Source of the DNA: Priapulus caudatus
Taxonomy: Eukaryota > Priapulida > Priapulimorpha > Priapulimorphida > Priapulidae
Direction: 5' to 3'
Assembly: GCF_000485595.1 (NCBI RefSeq)
Contig: NW_014577344.1
Coordinates: forward strand, 171,732 to 225,441
DNA length: 53,710 bases
Shown piece after piece: positions 33,279 to 45,098 of the stretch. The notes beneath the pieces are model-generated. The model was given only the letters and a program-made list of their open reading frames with translations, did no database searches and was not told the DNA's origin. Both the position numbers and the translations under genes were made by a program. Positions within the stretch are counted from its first letter, which is position 1. Each line of letters starts with the position of its first letter.

Positions 33279-33524
33279 AGCCCGGCGCACACGCGAGTTA
33301 TTTTACTCAAGTAAAATGACGCATGAGTCAAATTACTCAACGAAAATCCGCCGCACACGTGAGTAAAATGACGCATGAGTCAAATTACTCAACGAAAATC
33401 CGCCGCACACGTGAGTAAAATAACACATGCGTCAAATTACTCAACGAATATCCGCCGCACACGTGAGTAAAATGACTCATGCGTCATTTTACTTGAGTAA
33501 AATAACTCACGTGTGCGCCGGGCT
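33279..33524. mobile_element. MITE with ~50-bp TIRs and TGAGTCA / CACGTG motifs
   Basis: 246 bp. Ends AGCCCGGCGCACACGCGAGT and the near-perfect complement, with one change in the first ~50 bp. The centre is about three tandem units of ~51 bp with ACACGTGAGTAAAATGACGC and CATGAGTCAAATTACTCAAC. The target duplication is unclear (TTA against CTA). Confidence 0.85.
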
Positions 33525-33536
33525 CTACATGCCTGA

Positions 33537-33712
33537 ATGAAAGGTAAGCACATCAGTCGCGAGTGCACAGCGAAGGGACGCTGCCGCCTATGTTCACGAA
33601 GCATAACTCGGCGCTTTGCGATAAGAATGAATACAGAGAGCTATATGAAAGAAAAAGCAGGCCAGCTGAAGATATTTATGTTAATTAACGCCGACGTCAC
33701 AACATGTACTGC
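33537..33712 (+). pseudogene. BEL/Pao gag zinc-knuckle fragment
   Basis: KGKHISRECTAKGRCRLCSR resembles the CCHC-type knuckles found just before the protease in BEL/Pao elements (CxxC..GH..xxC..CRxC pattern). The frame is broken soon after, and the MITE at 33715 interrupts the following sequence. Confidence 0.5.
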
Positions 33713-33714
33713 TG

Positions 33715-33934
33715 GACCCGGTTCCACAGTCGTGGATTAACTCTTAACTCTGAGTTAAATTCCTTAACTCAGAGTTAAAAGTTAACTCAGAGTTAAATTC
33801 CGTTTCACAGTCGTGGATTAACTTTAACTCTGAGTTAAATATGCCTAACTCAGAGTTAATATTTAACTCTGGTTCGAACCTGGATTAACTCTTAACTCAG
33901 GGTTAAAGTTAATCCACGACTGTGGAACCGGGTC
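33715..33934. mobile_element. MITE with 28-bp TIRs and CTG duplication
   Basis: 220 bp. Ends GACCCGGTTCCACAGTCGTG and the complement, with 28 perfect bases. It is flanked by CTG (33712-33714 and 33935-33937). The interior is built of GAGTTAA/TTAACTC palindromes, and part of the terminal motif is repeated internally near 33811. It is inserted inside the BEL/Pao fragment. Confidence 0.85.
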
Positions 33935-33956
33935 CTGAAGACTGCCGCGGTCGCAA

Positions 33957-34373
33957 TGAAATGTAAAACTGAAACTACAGTAGTGAATATGCTACTTGAC
34001 GAAAGAGCACAGCACACATTCATCACCTAAGACGTGACCGAACGCCTCAATGTGAACAGAGACACTTGTGAAACAAAAATAATACAACTGGCTACATTTG
34101 GCACAGAAAAATCAGGAGCTTAGGCAATTAGTACAATAGCTATTAAACTATTAACACATAGGGGAGAGGTTGACATGTATGCTCTTACCGTACCGAAAAT
34201 TTCTGCGCCGGTCAAAAACTTCGTGCAAGCTGCAGTTAAGAACTATTCGTACCTAAAAAATTTGCCACTTGCGCAACCAGGCAGTAGACAGAGATGTCTT
34301 TGAAATTGATCTGCTAGTAGGCGCAGATAACTACTGGGCATTAGTTGGTGATCGTATCGTGAGACTCGAGAAA
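33957..34373 (+). pseudogene. BEL/Pao retropepsin-like (DUF1758) fragment
   Basis: Several frame breaks. Recognisable pieces are MLLDERAQHTFIT (the modified DSGA-type active-site region), ERLNVNRDTCETK, IQLATFGTEKSGA, YALTVPKISAPVKNFVQAAV and LLVGADNYWALVGDRIVR. The last is the hallmark end of this protease-type domain. Reverse transcriptase and integrase do not follow. Instead a different broken gene begins directly. Confidence 0.72.
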
Positions 34374-37300
34374 TGATAGGTGGATTAGGGACGTTGCCAT
34401 GCGTTTTCATGGTGTGCATGATTTAGCTGCAGCTGAAGTACAATACCATATTCGTTGTTATGATGAATTCAGGAATATCCCTGTGCATGCTGACTAGATC
34501 TTGATGATTGGTGATAAAGTTATGAAAATGCTTGTTGATGAGATGTATACTAATCAAAAGCTATGTACTTGGACTTCCATTAAACTACATGATAAGTATG
34601 TGGGTTATGGTGGTCAGTTAAAACGAAATCAATTGTTTACTAAGCTGGTTACGCATTTGGGTGATGATGTGCTAGTACTTTGTATTGAAGGTTGTGCATC
34701 TATTGTTGGATTTCTGGAATATGTAGGTAAAATCCTGAAGGTTGCCAAGGTGGACACTGTGGATGAGGGGAAAGAGGATGCTTTGGTGAGAAATATCACA
34801 ACTAAGGCACGTGGCATTCCAGTTGACAACAAAACTATGATCTCAGTGATTTCACCCATGCCAAATCAAAGCCACAAACTAGTGCAATACTGCTAAGGTT
34901 TGTCGCAAAGCTCATATCAAACGGGAAAGTCACAAAATCATCACTGAGTATATCACAATCCGTACAATATTGCATTACCAAGACCCGGAACCAAACCCCA
35001 CTTGGTCTGGGTGTCACACCACACGTTTGGTAGCAGTGATCTCATTCACATTTTAAATGAACATGGATACACTGTGCCATATGATGAAGTGCTGCGGTTC
35101 CGAAAGTCGGCGGCAATGCATGTATGTTGGTAAAAATGTTGCCACGCTGCATCAGATGATGGGACTCACTTGGACAGTTGGACTAATATTTGGCTGGTAT
35201 GACAACTTTGACTTGCTTGTGTCAACTACAAATGGTCGACGTCAAACACATGCCATGGCAACAGAATTTTAGATGCACCCTGCTGAGACTGGCAGTGCTG
35301 AGCCTGGCATTAGTACTCTCATAATCCATCGCCTTACAGCAAAGCAGGCCAAGTCTGTAGGCAATAACAAGGCCATGCTAATTATGCATTATACGGGCCC
35401 TAAAAAGATGATGCCCACTGCTGTGCCCACTGGCAAGACAACCGGTTTAAGCTATACTGAGGTGTGTGCTCGACAGACCAGTCTGGTGCCAGCCCAAGAG
35501 AAGGACACACAATGACTCAACAGCCTTAGCTAGGGGCAAGATGCTATGGAGTGGAATGGCTTCAATAATCAGCTAGCCAGGAGCCAGGGTGTTTTTAAAC
35601 CTGCAAGCACCTATATGTTTGGTCCTTTGATCGATGCACCACCCTCTCACCTAGACACTATCCTCACAGCACTCACGTACATGCAGAGGTCACTGGTTGA
35701 CATGGGTATGACATACATTCAGCTTTCCGTTGACATGCAGCTGTATGTAGTAACCAAAAAGGTGTGTTGGCACCAGCCTGTGCAGTTCCATAATGTAATT
35801 GCCCATCTTGGTGGGATGCATATTATACAGTCATTCGTTGGCTGCATCGCAAAGCTGATGTCAGGTTCAGCACTGGAAGTGTACGTGGCTGCAGTATATG
35901 GGGGCTAACAGGTATCTTCAATGGGAAGTCCTGGGTGAAAGCCATGCGGTTTTTTCGGGTGTATCAGCAGCACTCTTGAAGAAGTTTCTATCAACTGGAC
36001 CAAAGACATTTGATCAGATAAGTGCAGTAGCTGAACTCTGCTCGCCTACATCTCACTGGCTGGCACTGGGTGGACAAGTTTCTTCTCCCAGCACTGCTCA
36101 TTTACCAGTTTGAGCGCGCAGAGAGAGAGAGGGTAACATCTACTTAAAGCAGCTGACATTGGAGCACATGATAAAGTACTTCTTTCTTGCTGGCCATGTG
36201 CACTATGCCCGCTATCTCACCCAGTACCTGCTGGAGATGCGCACACTCTATGCCGAGGCCAAGGTGGACCTAGTCTGCAGATACCATGATGGATACTGGA
36301 ACGCTGTCTCTGCTGACCAATTTGGTGAGCAGACTGTCATTAAGATTGGGAAGGGAGCTCTCAAGGGCATGACTCTGTCTGCTGAGTTAGTTTTCAATAG
36401 TTTGTGAGTGGATCGCTGCTTTCCCTATCACTATCCATGTGTCAGACCGTGTGAACTACATCTACTCTGCATCTACACCAGGTCAAGCAGCACAGAAACA
36501 GCACAAGGAAGTGTTGAGGCACCGACGTGTCTTGGATGCAAATGATCGTGATCTCATTGATGCAGAGGTTGAGAAATACCCTCACTCACTTGAAGATCAC
36601 CGCCCTCATCTGTACAACCCAGTCACTGGCTAAATTGCCTCTGCTGGTGTGAATTTGCTTATTCGATTGTGATTGGAAGAAAGATGGAAAGCAAGTACAT
36701 CGCCAGTCTCCCTGGTGGGTTCTACGACCCTATTAGTAGCCCCATCAAGACCATGTCTGTTCTCACGAAGCAGGTCAAGAGCAAGCAGGCCAGGCCAGTA
36801 ATAGACATTGAGAACATGTTTCTCCGGCTATTGATAATTGGTCAGCAGCGGTAGATGGAGCTTGGACCTCTGTTTGCCTATGAGCTGTGTGCAGTGCCTT
36901 CATCACTCATTGAAGAGCATGGTTGTCTCCGCAAAGGCAACAAGTCAGGGTTGTTCAAACGCTTTAGTGTGCATGAGGTCTTGCCATCAACTCCTGACAT
37001 TGTCATTGTGGATGTTTTACAGCTGTTCTACAATATTGTGTGGCCACATGGTGGCAGTCCCTCAGATCTGATTGCATCTATTCAATGTCGTTTAAGTCGC
37101 TATTCAGATGGTATCGCAAAAATCATTGTCTTTGACAAGTACCAAGATGTCTCGGCCAGGGATCATGAGAGAATGCGGCGGGCTGGTGAAGTTGTCATCG
37201 ACAATAAACTCTCCATTACCAGTGATCTGCCAAATGAAATGCAATCATGAAGAGCAAGAACAACAAGCAGAGGCTGGCAAGTGTGTTGTGTACCTTCAAT

Positions 37301-37713
37301 GTAGGAGAAAATGCAACAATGGATACTCGGGACGACGGTGTATTTGGTCACGATGAAACCGATATTACCATGATCTCCTATGTCCTTATGGCTGCTAACT
37401 ATGGACAAGGCGTGATTCGTGTGCTTAGTGATGACACAGATGTGTTTATTTTACTGGTGTACTGGGTGCATTGGGCACCACCGAGGCATGTGGCTGTCAC
37501 AAAAAACATCTTTCATGCACGTCATACTGTATCTGCTCTGGTAAAGAGAGCTGCTGCAATCCATACACTAAGAGACAAGATGCTCAGACTGAAGACGAGA
37601 AGGATGTTAAGGCAGAGGATTTTGTGAAGGGTATAGATCATGAGGGTAAAGGCTATGTGGATGTTGAGAATAGTCTTTCTGAATCTGATTACCTGGATGA
37701 TGAGTCGGAGTAA
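34374..37713 (+). pseudogene. Heavily broken gene of a multi-copy family, PIN/XPG-like C-terminus
   Basis: A 3.3 kb stretch in which consecutive pieces in all three plus frames form one protein trail with at least ten stops or shifts. Pieces include FHGVHDLAAAEVQYHIRCYD (34400), VLCIEGCASIVGFLEYVGK (34676), KNVATLHQMMGLTWTVGLIF (35125), HPAETGSAEPGISTLIIHRL (35276), FNNQLARSQGVFKPASTYMF (35560), FFLAGHVHYARYLTQYLLEM (36180), HRPHLYNPVTG (36600), KIIVFDKYQDVSARDHERMR (37120) and VIRVLSDDTDVFILLVYWV (37413). The spaced acidic residues near the end (DETDITMISY, LSDDTDVF) resemble PIN/FEN-type nuclease centres. I believe such proteins recur in many invertebrate genomes, but the function is unknown. 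This copy is dead. Confidence 0.65.
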
Positions 37714-38640
37714 GCCAATGTTGATGCACTATGCACCATGACTGTGCTTACTGCAGCTAAATAATTTACAACCTACGTGTTAACAGGTATGATTACATGT
37801 TTCAATTACATGTTTTTCATCGCCAAATATGTCAAATGATATATGATTATTCATTCCTGTGCATGAATAAACTAAAATATAATTTAGTTAAAATTTGACC
37901 TTGACTTGACCTTTAGCTTCTGACCCTGACCTTGAATCAGAAAAATAACGTTAGAAATAAATTATACGCACCTAAAACCCATATAAAAGATGCATTACAC
38001 ATCATTTTAGGTCAAGTGGTTAAAAAGTTTAATTTTGAAGATGGCGTCTAGCGGCTATTTTGGATTTATGCAAATTACTAGAGTTGCCCAAAGTTGCCAT
38101 TTGGGTAACCAAGCTGAATTTGTTTTAGGACCCCATATGAGTACAAATCAGCCAAAAAACTTTATAGGAAAGCATATTTCTAGGTTCATAAAATATCAAA
38201 TCGACTGTACTCAAAATGTATGTCATCTACTCATACACAGTGCATGGTTAGAAAATGAAAACAAATGAAAGCGAAAGAGTATATATACAAATGATAACAT
38301 ATTATATATATGTACAAGTCTGTGTAAAGGTTAGTAAAGTAAAACTAAGCAATATCCTATCAAAAAAAAGCTTATGGAAGCTCTCGAACTAAAGAATGAT
38401 GTAGACAGTACATAAAGTAGAATATGCAATATATAATCAGTATTTATACAATATTGGAGATTCATGTACAATATGTAGAATACAATCATTAGAAATAATT
38501 AATTTAGCATAGTGTAAAGTTTTTTTTTATTTCCATAAAATTAACCGTTTAAATCGGGTCCAAGTGACCGTCACTAAATTAGTTTAAATCATTTTACAAA
38601 TCAATGACAGCTAAATTGAGATTTAAAGATTTAAACTGAT
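37714..38640. other. Repeat-like intergenic DNA
   Basis: Contains TTGACCTTGACTTGACCTTT near 37897 and the block AAGATGGCGTCTAGCGGCTA at 38038, which looks like an interspersed repeat. Otherwise AT-rich, no gene. Confidence 0.4.
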
Positions 38641-38719
38641 TTTTCTCGAGAAATCGGATCCATAAGTCAGTTACTCAAAAACCATTTGTACATTAAAAAA
38701 AATACTATTTTAAAGTGCT

Positions 38720-38944
38720 GGGAAATCGTACCTGGAGCCATTACATTTTCAAAAAATTTCTGGGGGACCCTAGACCAGACCCCCGAACCCCAAACCCCAG
38801 ACCCCCTTATGTGCTTCGTGTTTGACGCCGCTAGCGCGGGCGGCTTAGCCGCCATATCCCGTTTCTATAGTATGAAAGTTCACAGCTGTAGCACCAAGAA
38901 CCCCCCACACATTTTTTAGCTGGCTACGTCCCTGTATATTATAG
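38720..38944. mobile_element. Partial hAT-type MITE, right end only
   Basis: The end CTGGCTACGTCCCTG differs by one base from the TIR of the 2486-3009 element. A CCCCAGACCCCC-rich body and GCGGGCGGCTTAGCCGCC palindrome precede it. I could not find a matching left end. Confidence 0.5.
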
Positions 38945-39027
38945 TAAAGCTATCTATAAGATGGGTGTTATATGTTTGAACAGGGGCGCAATTTCAGTGC
39001 TCGTAAGGGCCTTCGCTCAGAGTAGCA

Positions 39028-39496
39028 TTTAAAGAAATACTTGACTCTAGGTTCTAGGGTTATTTTCAGTTGATTTAGGTTAAGATTACGCTATATTAAA
39101 AATTTCATGGTTTAATCGCCATTAGAAATGTTTAAAAAAAATGTTTTAAAACTAACGACTACAGGTTGATTACAACGACGGTGGCGCCACTCAAAGCGCA
39201 CAATCTGAAAAGTTGCACAAACGGACTTTTCAGCCAAGTGCTACAGACCAAGGGTGTTTCTTATTTATTAATTTAAAAGCAGAAGGATCGCAATATCTTA
39301 TAAACGACATATATATAGTTGCAGTTATAATATGGATAAATTTGTCCTAAAATGAATATCGTTCGGTTAAATAGCATTTAGGTATAAATATGATAGCACT
39401 TTTGTGACTAGCCCTCGGGCTGTACGTAACGTGCAAAATAAATTGACTAATGCGCAATTTTTTCAGGGTGGCAGCACGATCGCGGGTGTCATGTCA
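39028..39496. repeat. Right arm of ~460-bp inverted repeat
   Basis: Complement of 32203-32663, from GACTCTAGGTTCTAGGG to GATCGCGGGTGTCATG. Confidence 0.85.
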
Positions 39497-39639
39497 GTGT
39501 CCAAAAATAAAGATATCAAAATTCAATGTTGTTTTATGACAAACGTCAATGCGTAATTATAGATATTTATAGGTATGTGCTATTATTTATAAATCTACTA
39601 TCATCATATACTCTCAAATTCTAGACTAAAGTCTTCCTT

Positions 39640-40584
39640 TAAACCCCCATATCGTAAATGTGGGGGGTACAGTCTTAAAAATTAACAGAGGTCATCTTCA
39701 GGGTGTTGTCTAATAATTTCTAGCAAGAAATATGTCATTTGTTGTCAGAAAGGCGGGACAAAACGTCGTTTAACCGAGGGTACTCACCGTGTTTTGACTG
39801 TTTCTCACACATGCGTCTAAACGGAGCATTTGCTCCGACCTGTGATTGGAGGATAAAAATAGAATTCGTGACGTTTCGTTTTCATTTTGCATACGCTATT
39901 ATGCTATGACCGGTAGGAAAGTGTACTAACTATCATATGGCGCGAACGATTTGAGTTACATTTCTATAAACTTCTTCTATAAAACACATGTCTTAGCCTT
40001 AATCTCTGTGAATTTTGAGTCTAGTAAAGCGCGATTAGTCTAATTAATTAGCAAATATGCACGCGCATTATCGCTCATAGGCTAATATATGCGCGGTTAT
40101 GGCCGGTAGGCAATTGTAATTTACTAACTATTATATGGCGCGAACGATTTGAGTTACATTGCTATAAATTCTAGCTATTATAGACACGTCTTAGCTATGA
40201 TCCCTGTGAGTCTTGAGTTTATTGAAGGTGCGATTAGCTTAATTAATTAGCAAATATGTACGGGCGGTATCGCTCATACTCGAGTCATAGGCTAAAAGCC
40301 AAAATGAAAACGAAACGTCATGAATTCAATTTTTATCCTCCAATCACAAGTAGGAGCAATTCATGTTTAGACGCATGTGTTTCTGCTCAAAGTATGCGTT
40401 TAAAACCCCATATCGTAACTTTCGTAAATGTGGGGGGTGACCTCTTAAAAATTGACAGAGGTCTTCTTCAGGGTGTTGCCTCATAATTTCTACTCTAACA
40501 AGAAATATTTTATTCGTTGTCAGAAAGGCGAGACAAAACGTCGTTTAACCGAGGGTACTCACCTTGTTTTGACCGTTTCTCACC
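39640..40584. repeat. Composite repeat: direct, inverted and tandem copies
   Basis: Direct copies of ~170 bp at 39640-39810 and 40401-40584 (CCCATATCGTAA..., ACAAAACGTCGTTTAACCGA). Inside are inverted arms 39811-39897 and 40300-40383 (GACGTTTCGTTTTCATTTTG type). In the centre is a ~190 bp tandem duplication, 39903-40091 and 40096-40287 (TATGGCGCGAACGATTTGAG). Confidence 0.85.
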
Positions 40585-41154
40585 ATTTCAACGCTCGCGT
40601 CTTTCACGCGATTTCACGTACACTTCGTGTGCTACGGCCCTCGCATTTCTCTTCGTATTTGCGCGCGTCATTTACGCACTTATGTTACTTGGTATCCGCA
40701 GTCAATTACCTCAAGAAACGTTGATATTGGTATTTCCCGCAAAAGCAATATGAAAATGCAGAATTTAACGTCAACATTCGGCCACGGCAGTCACACCATC
40801 TATATAATGATTTGAGTGTCGTTCTGTTTGTTCCTGCATAACTTCTAGGCGCGTGCACGAAATTTTCGTGCCTCATTCCTACGCATCAGGTTCGATTCTA
40901 ACACTTGCTTTTTGTCATTTATTGGGTTGTATGTTTAAAAAAACCATATTTAGAAAATATAATGGAAAATCTCCCTGGAAAACATGCACGATTCAGTTCA
41001 CTTCCGCTAGGTGCGCTGGCTGTAGACTTACAAACACGCAACCACAGGCTAAGGGATACAGTAGTCTGTCGCGTAACCTTGCAGTGGATTCGCCAGGGCA
41101 CACGCGCTGGCTGTGGAATCAAGTCCTCTCCCACCTGCACGCTCGCACTCAGCG

Positions 41155-41295
41155 CATATCTATCTATCAATCTATTTATTTTGCTATCTATCTATCCATC
41201 TATCTAATTTTGCTATCTATTCTATCCATCTATCTATCTACATATCTATCTCTTTATCTATCTATATATCTATCTCTCTATCTATCTATCCATTC
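41155..41295. repeat. (TATC)n-type microsatellite
   Basis: Irregular CTAT/CTAT(T) tetranucleotide tract. Confidence 0.95.
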
Positions 41296-41511
41296 ATCAA
41301 ATGTGAACCTGTGACCATTGACCTTGGGTGAAAGGCACTCAAAATCAATAGGGTTCCACCTCTGGACCAAGTTTGAAGTTTCTACTTCTAACGGTTGCAA
41401 AAATATCGAGCAGACAGACAGACACACATGCACGCGCACGCGCACGCGCACGCGCAACGCACACGCACACGCACACGCACACGCCACACGACACAACGCA
41501 CACACTCATAC

Positions 41512-41572
<61 letters not shown>
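41296..41572. repeat. Interspersed repeat ending in (CA)n
   Basis: A TGACCATTGACCTTGGGTGA block is followed by CGAGCAGACAGACAGACAC and then (CGCA)/(CA)n from ~41430. It is similar in layout to the 16651-16998 repeat. Confidence 0.7.
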
Positions 41573-41575
<3 letters not shown>

Positions 41576-41654
41576 CGCGAAACCAATACGTTCCGCTAAA
41601 CTACGTCAGGAGGATATAAACCATTACTGCGAAGCGTTTGCCTACATTTTTTCA

Positions 41655-42045
41655 TAAATCAAACCCCGTTAGTAGAAAACTGACGGGCCAAAGACAAATA
41701 ATTGTATTAAGCTGGTTTCGTATTAACCACTTCAACATATTATATTAACCCCGAATTAACAAACAAGGTGTGTACAAGGTATTTTATATAGGTTTATATG
41801 GATAATTAAGAACTTTAGTAGCGTTAAATTGTTCACAAATAGATACGATTACTGCAAAGCCTAAACTCCTCATTCAATTACTACAATTCATAATTACTAC
41901 AGTCGCACCCCATTAGTACGAAACTGACGGGCCAAAGAAAAATAATCTTATTAAGCGGGTTCCGTATATCATATTAGCCTTAATTTGAAGAGAAAAACAA
42001 TGGATTAGCAGGTGTGTACAAAGTGTTTTATATAGAAATGAATAT
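41655..42045. repeat. ~235-bp direct duplication, pogo-like end
   Basis: CCCCGTTAGTAGAAAACTGA and CCCCATTAGTACGAAACTGA, each followed by CGGGCCAAAGA, lie near 41665 and 41909, and both are followed by GGTGTGTACAARG. CTACAGTCGCACCCCATTAG at 41897 resembles the ends of pogo/Tigger-type transposons. That resemblance is weak. Confidence 0.45.
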
Positions 42046-43720
42046 ACCGGGACAGAAAATGTTATGTTAGTAACAGGATCCTTGTATTATTGTCTTAAGT
42101 CAATATTTTACTAAAAGATTACTATGAATCGGGCCGGGAGTTAGAGAAATCATCGTAGTCTCATCAGCGTACCGAGCGAACATGGCCGCCGGAGGCGGCC
42201 ATTTTGCGAGTAGATATAGAATGAAGACTCTTCATTCTATATGAAGACTAGCTCTTCATTCTATATCTATGGTCAAACTGATTGCTACTGCCCTCCAGAG
42301 AGACATGATACAAGATTGCGTGGCACAGCTTTGCTGTTGATCCTGAGCGCTGCGCGCGGATGAGACGCGCAGTTCCGCGGGATATGCGCACGCGACCGCG
42401 AGGATGTTCAAGTATGAAGCGCTGTACGCAGTAGAGACGTGCGCCAAATTCGAGGCCCGGCGCACGTCTCCACAGCGGTCCGCGGATGGTCTGTCGTTTT
42501 AGAAGATAACAATAAAGACTTTGTTCTAAATAAGAACTATCGGCGGCTAAATAAGAGCAATATACATACTTTTGAATTTCTTGACTAGTCAGTCAAAGGG
42601 CTTGTTGGGGGACCATTATGAAGAGCTTCCAATTGAAATGGCCCATGAAATTGTCAAGTGGAATTGTGTTTTTAGGAACCCCAAAGAAAATGTCTTCCTC
42701 TTACATGCACCACCTCCAAGATCAATCACGCATACAGGCGTAAACAATAACAGAGATAAAATTGTGTTGAGTTTATTGCTCTTGACGCACGTGCATTGAC
42801 GTACAAGACTGATAAAAGCACAGGCACTTGGAACGTCTCAATAAAAACAAATCTTCACACAATTTTTCACAATGATCGACCGCATGCGTGCAAAATAGGT
42901 CAACGTATTTGAAACATATACGGTTAGTACTTACTGTGACATATCCGTGACTAACTGACACCACTAAATTGGTAAAATGTTCCATGCACCTTAAGAAATG
43001 CTGCGAAATTACAAGGTTATCATCGAGAACTTCCGACACCGCCCGACTTGATGCCACAAAGCTATATGTAAACAAACACGCGTGTTGCGAGGTGCGTGCC
43101 TCCGATATCAATTTCTAGGCCCGCTAAGCCAAGCATAAAGCGCGCGGGCAAGACGTCACACACACAGCTACGTTCATTGGCTAAAACAATCGAGTAGCGC
43201 GGTTAGGGATTTTCGGAATTATTTAATTTTAAGAAAAGTTTAATGTTCAATGAATGACGCACTCGTTTACTTTCGAAAGCGGGTAAAAATGGCAAATTTT
43301 TCCACTTTGGTGCGAAATGCATCGGCCGGGCCTTTCATTATTTACGAAAAGCAAGCAGTCTCGCAAAACACCTACACGCAGTAACGGGTCACGTCGTTGA
43401 CGCCCCATTCATGCCCATCAACGAAGAAGGCGGGGTTATTCTGATTACGGAAATGCGAAAATGCAACAAAAGGACGTAGCGCAGTGCGCTAAACAGCGTG
43501 TTATTTTCGTATTTGTGCCAAACTCTATCGTAGGAAACCGTTCTAGCCTAGCAGAATGCCCTAGTTCCTGAGATCGGTGATTTGGTAGTCTAATGGGTCC
43601 CCATATTGAAAAATATAAAACACTGGTGCGGCGTAGGCTGTGATTGGAATACACAAAGTGTCAATCCTCGGCTCGCCTCGGCATCATGGCAGCATCACGT
43701 CTAGCGTCGATGTCGAGACA
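42046..43720. other. No supported gene; short palindrome and open frames
   Basis: Palindrome at 42214-42271 (AGATATAGAATGAAGA and complement). GGCCGCCGGAGGCGGCC lies at 42184-42200. Plus-strand frame 42572-42799 and minus-strand frame 42773-43111 are protein-like in composition but have no splice or homology support. Confidence 0.4.
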
Positions 43721-43721
43721 T

Positions 43722-44130
43722 TGCACACACACACACACACATCTGCTTTGGATTTTCTTATTCAAATACGCCGTCTCGTTCCATAACGTTTATCTTTTTT
43801 GACGTGCTAAGACGCGCTAGCTTGCCCACCACCGGCACCACCATCACCACTACCGCCACCAGCAGTAGTAGTAGTATAGTGGTTGTTTAGGCAGCAGCAG
43901 TAGCGGCATCAAGCTTGCATATAGTAGTAGAAAAAGAATCAGTATCAACAGCAGCAGAAGTAGCAGCAGCAGCAACAGTATCGCCAGCAGCAGTAATAGT
44001 ATCAGCAGTATTAACAGTAATCGCAACCGCAACAGCAACAGCAGCAACAACAATAACAACAACAACAATAACAACAACAACAACAGCAGCAGCAGCAGCA
44101 ACAGCAACAACAACATCATGATCAGCAACA
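43722..44130. repeat. (CA)n and a CAG/CAA trinucleotide tract
   Basis: (CA)10 at 43722-43741. 43858-44130 is rich in CAG, CAA and TAG triplets. It could read as poly-Gln, poly-Leu or poly-Ala depending on frame, but no flanking coding signal was seen. Confidence 0.9.
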
Positions 44131-45050
44131 GCTAGCAGCAGTAGCAAGTATTGGCAGTAGATCAGTAGTTCACTCCAAGGAGGCGCTCGTGAAGTCGCGA
44201 CCTTGGTTGATGCTAGTAACAGGTATTACAGGAAACGAAATCGATCGTTTTCCATTGGCGACCCTATGCTAAGCTAAAAATCCCTATTACTCAGCCAGAT
44301 TACTTAAAAAATATTCAGCGCCAACCGTCGACGCTAAATTGCAATTATGGCAGAATATATAATTTGTTAACTCGAATGTTCATCCATTATTTTTTGCGAC
44401 GTGTTTTTCACAAAACAAGCAAAACGGGCAATTTATACGGCACGTGTTTCACACTGAAAAGTAGGTTTCGCTTATGCACGGAAAGCGAGACACAGCCCAC
44501 GATATGAATGCACACGCAAAGAGCCAACCGCCTCAGCGAATAAAACAAGAAGTGCAATTTCTGATAGCAGTTTAAAATCCCGTACAGCCTCTTACATTGA
44601 AAAGTTAAAACTTACATCACTTGCACACATCCGCTAAAGATGTCATTATGTCACTTCCTCCAGCTCCGATTTGTTGATTTGGGACTTTTAATACCTAATA
44701 TGGTTGTCTAGGCGATAACTGTCTTTCACGTGTCTATTCGAGCGCCTGCATACCTGCACGAATCTATGCTTAAATCCGCACTACTCATTTTATTAATAAA
44801 TATTAGGTGGTTGTCTCTAGCTAATAGCCGTGGGCACTTGGGTTGCTAAGCAACCGTGAATGGGAGTGTCGAATTTATGTGATTTGTGGCATGGCTGGAA
44901 ACTGGATACGTAAATGTTCTCACTAAGCATAATTAAACGCTACGTCGCTCGCCGCGGGTGACATCGGAGATCTCTCGCGCTCTGTCCCTCACGCTTGTTC
45001 TTTAGCTCCTCCCTATACTCTAGCTCCCTCTGTTTCTCTTTCTCTCACTT

Positions 45051-45098
<48 letters not shown>

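Noticed and set aside
40880..40900. GGTTCGATTCT resembling a tRNA B box
   Set aside because: No A box or cloverleaf can be drawn around it.
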